Below the pieces are notes generated by a model, which worked only from the letters and a program-made list of their open reading frames with translations, was not told the origin of the DNA and made no database searches. The position numbers and the translations under genes are program-made. Shown one piece after another: positions 61,301 through 64,000 of a stretch of 64,000 nt of DNA (position 1 is its first letter; the number at the start of each line of letters is the position of its first letter). The DNA is from Streptomyces globosus (lineage in GTDB: Bacteria; Actinomycetota; Actinomycetes; Streptomycetales; Streptomycetaceae). The stretch spans positions 4,529,501 through 4,593,500 of the forward strand of contig NZ_CP030862.1 of assembly GCF_003325375.1 (NCBI RefSeq). Direction: 5' to 3'.

Positions 61301-61464
61301 CCGGACATCATGGCAGGGGGATGTCAGGAGCGTCAGGGGGGTGACACCTGTTGAGACGCACCCGAGACCCGCCGTGACCGGGACCGTCTGATCTGACGAG
61401 CCGTCAGCATTGCGCCTTCGGTCCGCCGGGGCTACGTTCCGCCGCACGTACCCGAGGAGATGGG

Positions 61465-61902
61465 GTGGGCCGCATGGCCGAAGTCACCGCGCACGCAACG
61501 ATCGAGGCGTCCCCGGCAAGGCTCTGGGCCCAGCTGACGGACTGGCCGGCGTACGGCCGCTGGAGCGCGACGCACACCGGCTTCCCGAAGGGCGGGCCCG
61601 CGGCCCTCGCGCTCGGCGCGACCTTCGAGGAGAACATGAAGATGATGGGCTTCCCCGCCGAGGTCGTCTGGACGGTCTCGGAGCTGGAGGAGGAACGGGT
61701 CCTCGCCCTCACCGGGAAGGGCCCGATGGGCGTGAACATCCTGACCCGCTACACCCTGGTCCCTGACGGCGCCGGCACCGCGGTCCGCATCGACGGCGAG
61801 TTCACGGGAGCCGCCGTCTCCCTGATGGCGGGAAAGCTGAAGGACTCCGCAGCCGCGGCCCTGGACGAGTCCCTGCGCAGGCTCGCAGGCCTGGTCGCCT
61901 GA
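61465..61902 (+). CDS. SRPBCC-fold protein (polyketide-cyclase/START-like)
   Basis: A 145-residue single-domain protein. Features are ATIEASPARLWAQLTDWPAYGRW at the start, a central GATFEENMKMMGFPAEVVWTVSE and a C-terminal helix (AAVSLMAGKLKDSAAAALDESLRRL) that closes the hydrophobic cavity of this fold. The ligand or reaction cannot be told from sequence. GTG 61465 is preferred because GAGGAG ends five bases upstream; ATG 61474 is in frame. Confidence 0.88.
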   Translation: MGRMAEVTAHATIEASPARLWAQLTDWPAYGRWSATHTGFPKGGPAALALGATFEENMKMMGFPAEVVWTVSELEEERVLALTGKGPMGVNILTRYTLVPDGAGTAVRIDGEFTGAAVSLMAGKLKDSAAAALDESLRRLAGLVA

Positions 61903-62153
61903 ACGGCAGCACGCTGCCCCGACACGGCAGGGACGGGCGGCCTCCGGCTGCCGGCGGAACACATCGCCCAGGGCCACTCCTCCCGCCCCCGGCCGCCGCC
62001 CTGGTCTGCCGTGGGGTCCTCACCTCGTTCGCGGCTGCTCATCGCCACGGGGCGCGTATGCGCCGGTGACGGTCTGCCCGCGGCGATTCCCCGGCACAGG
62101 GCCTACCGGAACGGCTTTTGTCGCCGGGCGGCGGTCGGCCGTACCGTCGCCGC

Positions 62154-62978
62154 ATGCGCCTCCGAATCGTCGACGCCTTCACCGACCGCCCCTTCCGCGG
62201 CAACCCCGCCGGAGTCCTGCTCCTGGACGGCGGCTTCCCGCCGGACGCCTGGCTCAGGCAGGTCGCCGCCGAGGTGAACCTGTCCGAGACCGCCTTCGCC
62301 CATCCGCTGCCCCCGGGCGGCGGCGCCGACTGGGCGCTGCGCTGGTTCACCCCGACCGCCGAGGTCGACATGTGCGGCCACGCCACCCTGGCCACCGCGC
62401 ACGTCCTCGCCTCGAACGGCCTCGCCGGCCGCCGCGGCCCGATCCGGTTCGGCGCACGCTGCGGCGTCCTCACCGCCGAGACCGCCGAGGACGGGACGAT
62501 CACCCTGGACTTCCCCACCTCGTCCCTGACCCCGGTCGAGCCGGACGCCGCCGTCCGTGCCGCGCTCGGCGCCGACATCCGCTCCGTCCACGACACCTCG
62601 GAGCACATCGGGGACCTCCTCGTCGAACTCGCCGACGAGGCCTCCGTGCGCGGGCTCACCCCGGACCTCGCCGCCCTGCGCGGCTACGCGCGCCGCGGGG
62701 TCGTCGTCACCGCGGCCGCCGAGGACCCCTCACTCGGGTACGACTTCGTCTCCCGCGGCTTCTTCCCCGCGTTCGGCATCGACGAGGACCCCGTGACGGG
62801 CAGCGCGCACACCGCCCTCGCCCCGTTCTGGGCCGCGCGCCTGGGCCGCACCCGGCTGACCGGCCTCCAGGGCGGCGCCCGCCAGGGCCTCGTACAGGTC
62901 GCCCTCGCCGGCGCGCGCACCCTCCTGACAGGGCAGGCGGTCACCGTCATCGACGGCGAGCTCCTGGCCCGCCCCTGA
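62154..62978 (+). CDS. PhzF-family isomerase/epimerase-like protein
   Basis: A 274-residue protein with the two-fold diaminopimelate-epimerase-like fold. The start is RIVDAFTDRPFRGNPAGVLLLD. The proposed catalytic Glu is in VAAEVNLSETAFA. WFTPTAEVDMCGHATLATAHVL follows, and the second half has GFFPAFGIDEDPVTGSAHTALAPFWAARL. It covers the whole family length. No phenazine genes are nearby, so the substrate is unknown. Little room or signal for a ribosome site precedes ATG 62154. Confidence 0.92.
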   Translation: MRLRIVDAFTDRPFRGNPAGVLLLDGGFPPDAWLRQVAAEVNLSETAFAHPLPPGGGADWALRWFTPTAEVDMCGHATLATAHVLASNGLAGRRGPIRFGARCGVLTAETAEDGTITLDFPTSSLTPVEPDAAVRAALGADIRSVHDTSEHIGDLLVELADEASVRGLTPDLAALRGYARRGVVVTAAAEDPSLGYDFVSRGFFPAFGIDEDPVTGSAHTALAPFWAARLGRTRLTGLQGGARQGLVQVALAGARTLLTGQAVTVIDGELLARP

Positions 62979-62981
62979 CCG

Positions 62982-63785
62982 CTACCCGGGGGTGGGGAGC
63001 CAGCCGACCTTTCCGGCGAGCAGCGCGTACCCGCCGAACGCCACGATGTCGAGCAGGGAGTGCGCGACGACCAGCGGCCCGACCCGCCCCCACCTCCGGT
63101 AGGCGAGGACGAACACGGCGCCCATCACCATGTTCCCGACGAACCCGCCGATGCCCTGGTAGAGGTGGTACAGGCCGCGCAGCACCGAGCTGGCGGCGAG
63201 CGCGCCCCACGGCGACCAGCCCAGCTGGTCCAGCCGGCGCAGCAGGTAGGCCAGCACGATGACCTCCTCCACGACGGCGTTCTGCACCGCGGAGAGCATC
63301 AGGACGGGGAACTTCCACCACACGTCGGGCAGCGCCTCCGGCTGCACGGTGAGGTTGAACCCGCCCGCCTGCGCGGCCAGGTAGAACGCCAGCCCCGCGC
63401 TGCCGATGCCGGCGGCGACCAGCGCCCCGCGGGCGAGGTCGCCGCCGGGCCGGGTCCGGTCGAAGCCGAGGACGCGGAGCCCCGGCGCCCCCTCGCGGGT
63501 GAGCAGGTGGGCGACGAGCAGCACCGGGACGAGGGCGGTGGTGATGCCGAACAGCTGCCATGCCAGGTCCAGCCAGGGCCGGCCGGGCGCGTACGAGCCG
63601 TTGAGGGTGGCGGCCTGGTCCTTGAGGGCGCCCGGCTTGGTCAGCGCGCCGATGAAGCTGATCAGCGACGAGACGGCGCTCGCCCCCAGGGACAGGGCGA
63701 GCACCAGCAGCGCCTCGGTCCGCAGCATCCGCCGCAGCCCGTCCTCCTGCAACGTTCCGACCACCGGCTCCGGCTGCGCCCGCAC
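62982..63785 (-). CDS. CPBP-family membrane protein
   Basis: A 267-residue membrane protein with about seven helices. CPBP motifs are NAVVEEVIVLAYLLRRL (the di-Glu is present but the usual EExxxR arginine position is Leu), LRGLYHLYQGIGGFVGN (His) and VGPLVVAHSLLDIVAFGG (His...Asp). This family includes Rce1-like intramembrane proteases. The altered first motif is seen in some actinobacterial members, so activity is uncertain. GTG 63785 is the start. It is convergent with the PhzF-like gene, 3 bp apart. Confidence 0.88.
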   Translation of the reverse strand: MRAQPEPVVGTLQEDGLRRMLRTEALLVLALSLGASAVSSLISFIGALTKPGALKDQAATLNGSYAPGRPWLDLAWQLFGITTALVPVLLVAHLLTREGAPGLRVLGFDRTRPGGDLARGALVAAGIGSAGLAFYLAAQAGGFNLTVQPEALPDVWWKFPVLMLSAVQNAVVEEVIVLAYLLRRLDQLGWSPWGALAASSVLRGLYHLYQGIGGFVGNMVMGAVFVLAYRRWGRVGPLVVAHSLLDIVAFGGYALLAGKVGWLPTPG

Positions 63786-63905
63786 GTGAGTCTCCCGTTC
63801 CGCCCTGTGCTTCCGACCACCCCATACTGCCCCCTCGGGGTCGCGGGCGGATCACGGGAGGGCTCCGGCGGAACGGGACGGCCCGCGGGCGGGGCGGGCC
63901 GGGGC

Positions 63906-64000
63906 TCAGCCCCGCTGCGCCGGCACCGGGGCCCGCGGCTCCTCCTCCACGAGCCCGACGGGCCAGGTGTGCACGGGTTCGCCCCTGTGCATCAGCTCGC
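63906..64000 (-). CDS. C-terminal end of an unidentified gene (partial)
   Basis: The frame is open from the window edge to a stop at 63906-63908 and encodes the last 30 residues (ELMHRGEPVHTWPVGLVE, then a Pro/Arg/Ala tail ending AQRG). I do not recognise the family. Confidence 0.5.
   Translation of the reverse strand, partial: ELMHRGEPVHTWPVGLVEEEPRAPVPAQRG

Overview
The window is very GC-rich, with C or G at nearly every third codon position and many GTG starts. It carries a Streptomyces-type transglutaminase, SpoIIE-type phosphatases, an XRE-NACHT protein and DosR/DosS-like genes. All of this points to a Streptomyces or close relative. No rRNA, tRNA, ribosomal or core-metabolism genes are visible, and several broken genes are present, which fits an accessory chromosome-arm region. 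No transposase, prophage, CRISPR array or biosynthetic gene cluster was seen.

Positions 1-10.9 kb form a tellurium-resistance/envelope-stress cluster. It holds the end of a Spo0M-like gene, terB, two YeaQ/YmgE-like membrane proteins, a lectin-LysM protein, two CNNM/HlyC-type transporters, terC, two terD and a tatA. Mixed in are a locally inverted SulP remnant, a frameshifted HlyC gene with a 34-bp tandem duplication, and a deleted universal stress protein. Four near-identical inverted repeats (TCTACA-N4-TGTAGA) lie about 60-67 bp upstream of terB, a 41-codon ORF that precedes the HlyC pair, and both terD genes. A fifth lies upstream of a BlaI/MecI-type repressor at 18.2-18.6 kb, which is followed by a second BlaI and an M56 (BlaR1-like) metallopeptidase. 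The simplest reading is a dispersed regulon with its own repressor and possibly its own sensor protease.

Positions 11-21.5 kb hold a membrane-anchored hypothetical protein, a secreted esterase, the XRE-NACHT membrane NTPase, small membrane proteins, the BlaI/M56 module and a microbial transglutaminase precursor. Positions 21.5-28.9 kb are a LacI-controlled fructoside utilisation locus: a cytoplasmic GH32 hydrolase, a binding protein, two permeases and a PfkB kinase. It has no ATPase of its own.

Positions 29-44.1 kb resemble a DosR/OsdR-type dormancy or hypoxia island. It contains a GAF histidine kinase, a LuxR-family response regulator, three universal stress proteins, a CBS-BON protein, two flavin/PNPOx-fold proteins, a second TerC, a PAS-SpoIIE phosphatase, pyruvate phosphate dikinase and an Acg-like nitroreductase. 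Repeated GGGCCG-N2-CGGCCC dyads sit in several of its intergenic spaces.

Positions 44.5-48.4 kb are a ribose-type ABC importer. Positions 48.5-64 kb hold two more SpoIIE-type phosphatases, a cyclase-family protein, an isochorismatase-fold protein lacking its catalytic triad, LysR/EamA and MocR/PNPOx divergent pairs, two more EamA transporters, a SRPBCC protein, a PhzF-like protein and a CPBP-type membrane protein. A 169-bp inverted repeat sits between the convergent EamA and MocR genes at 56.9-57.0 kb.
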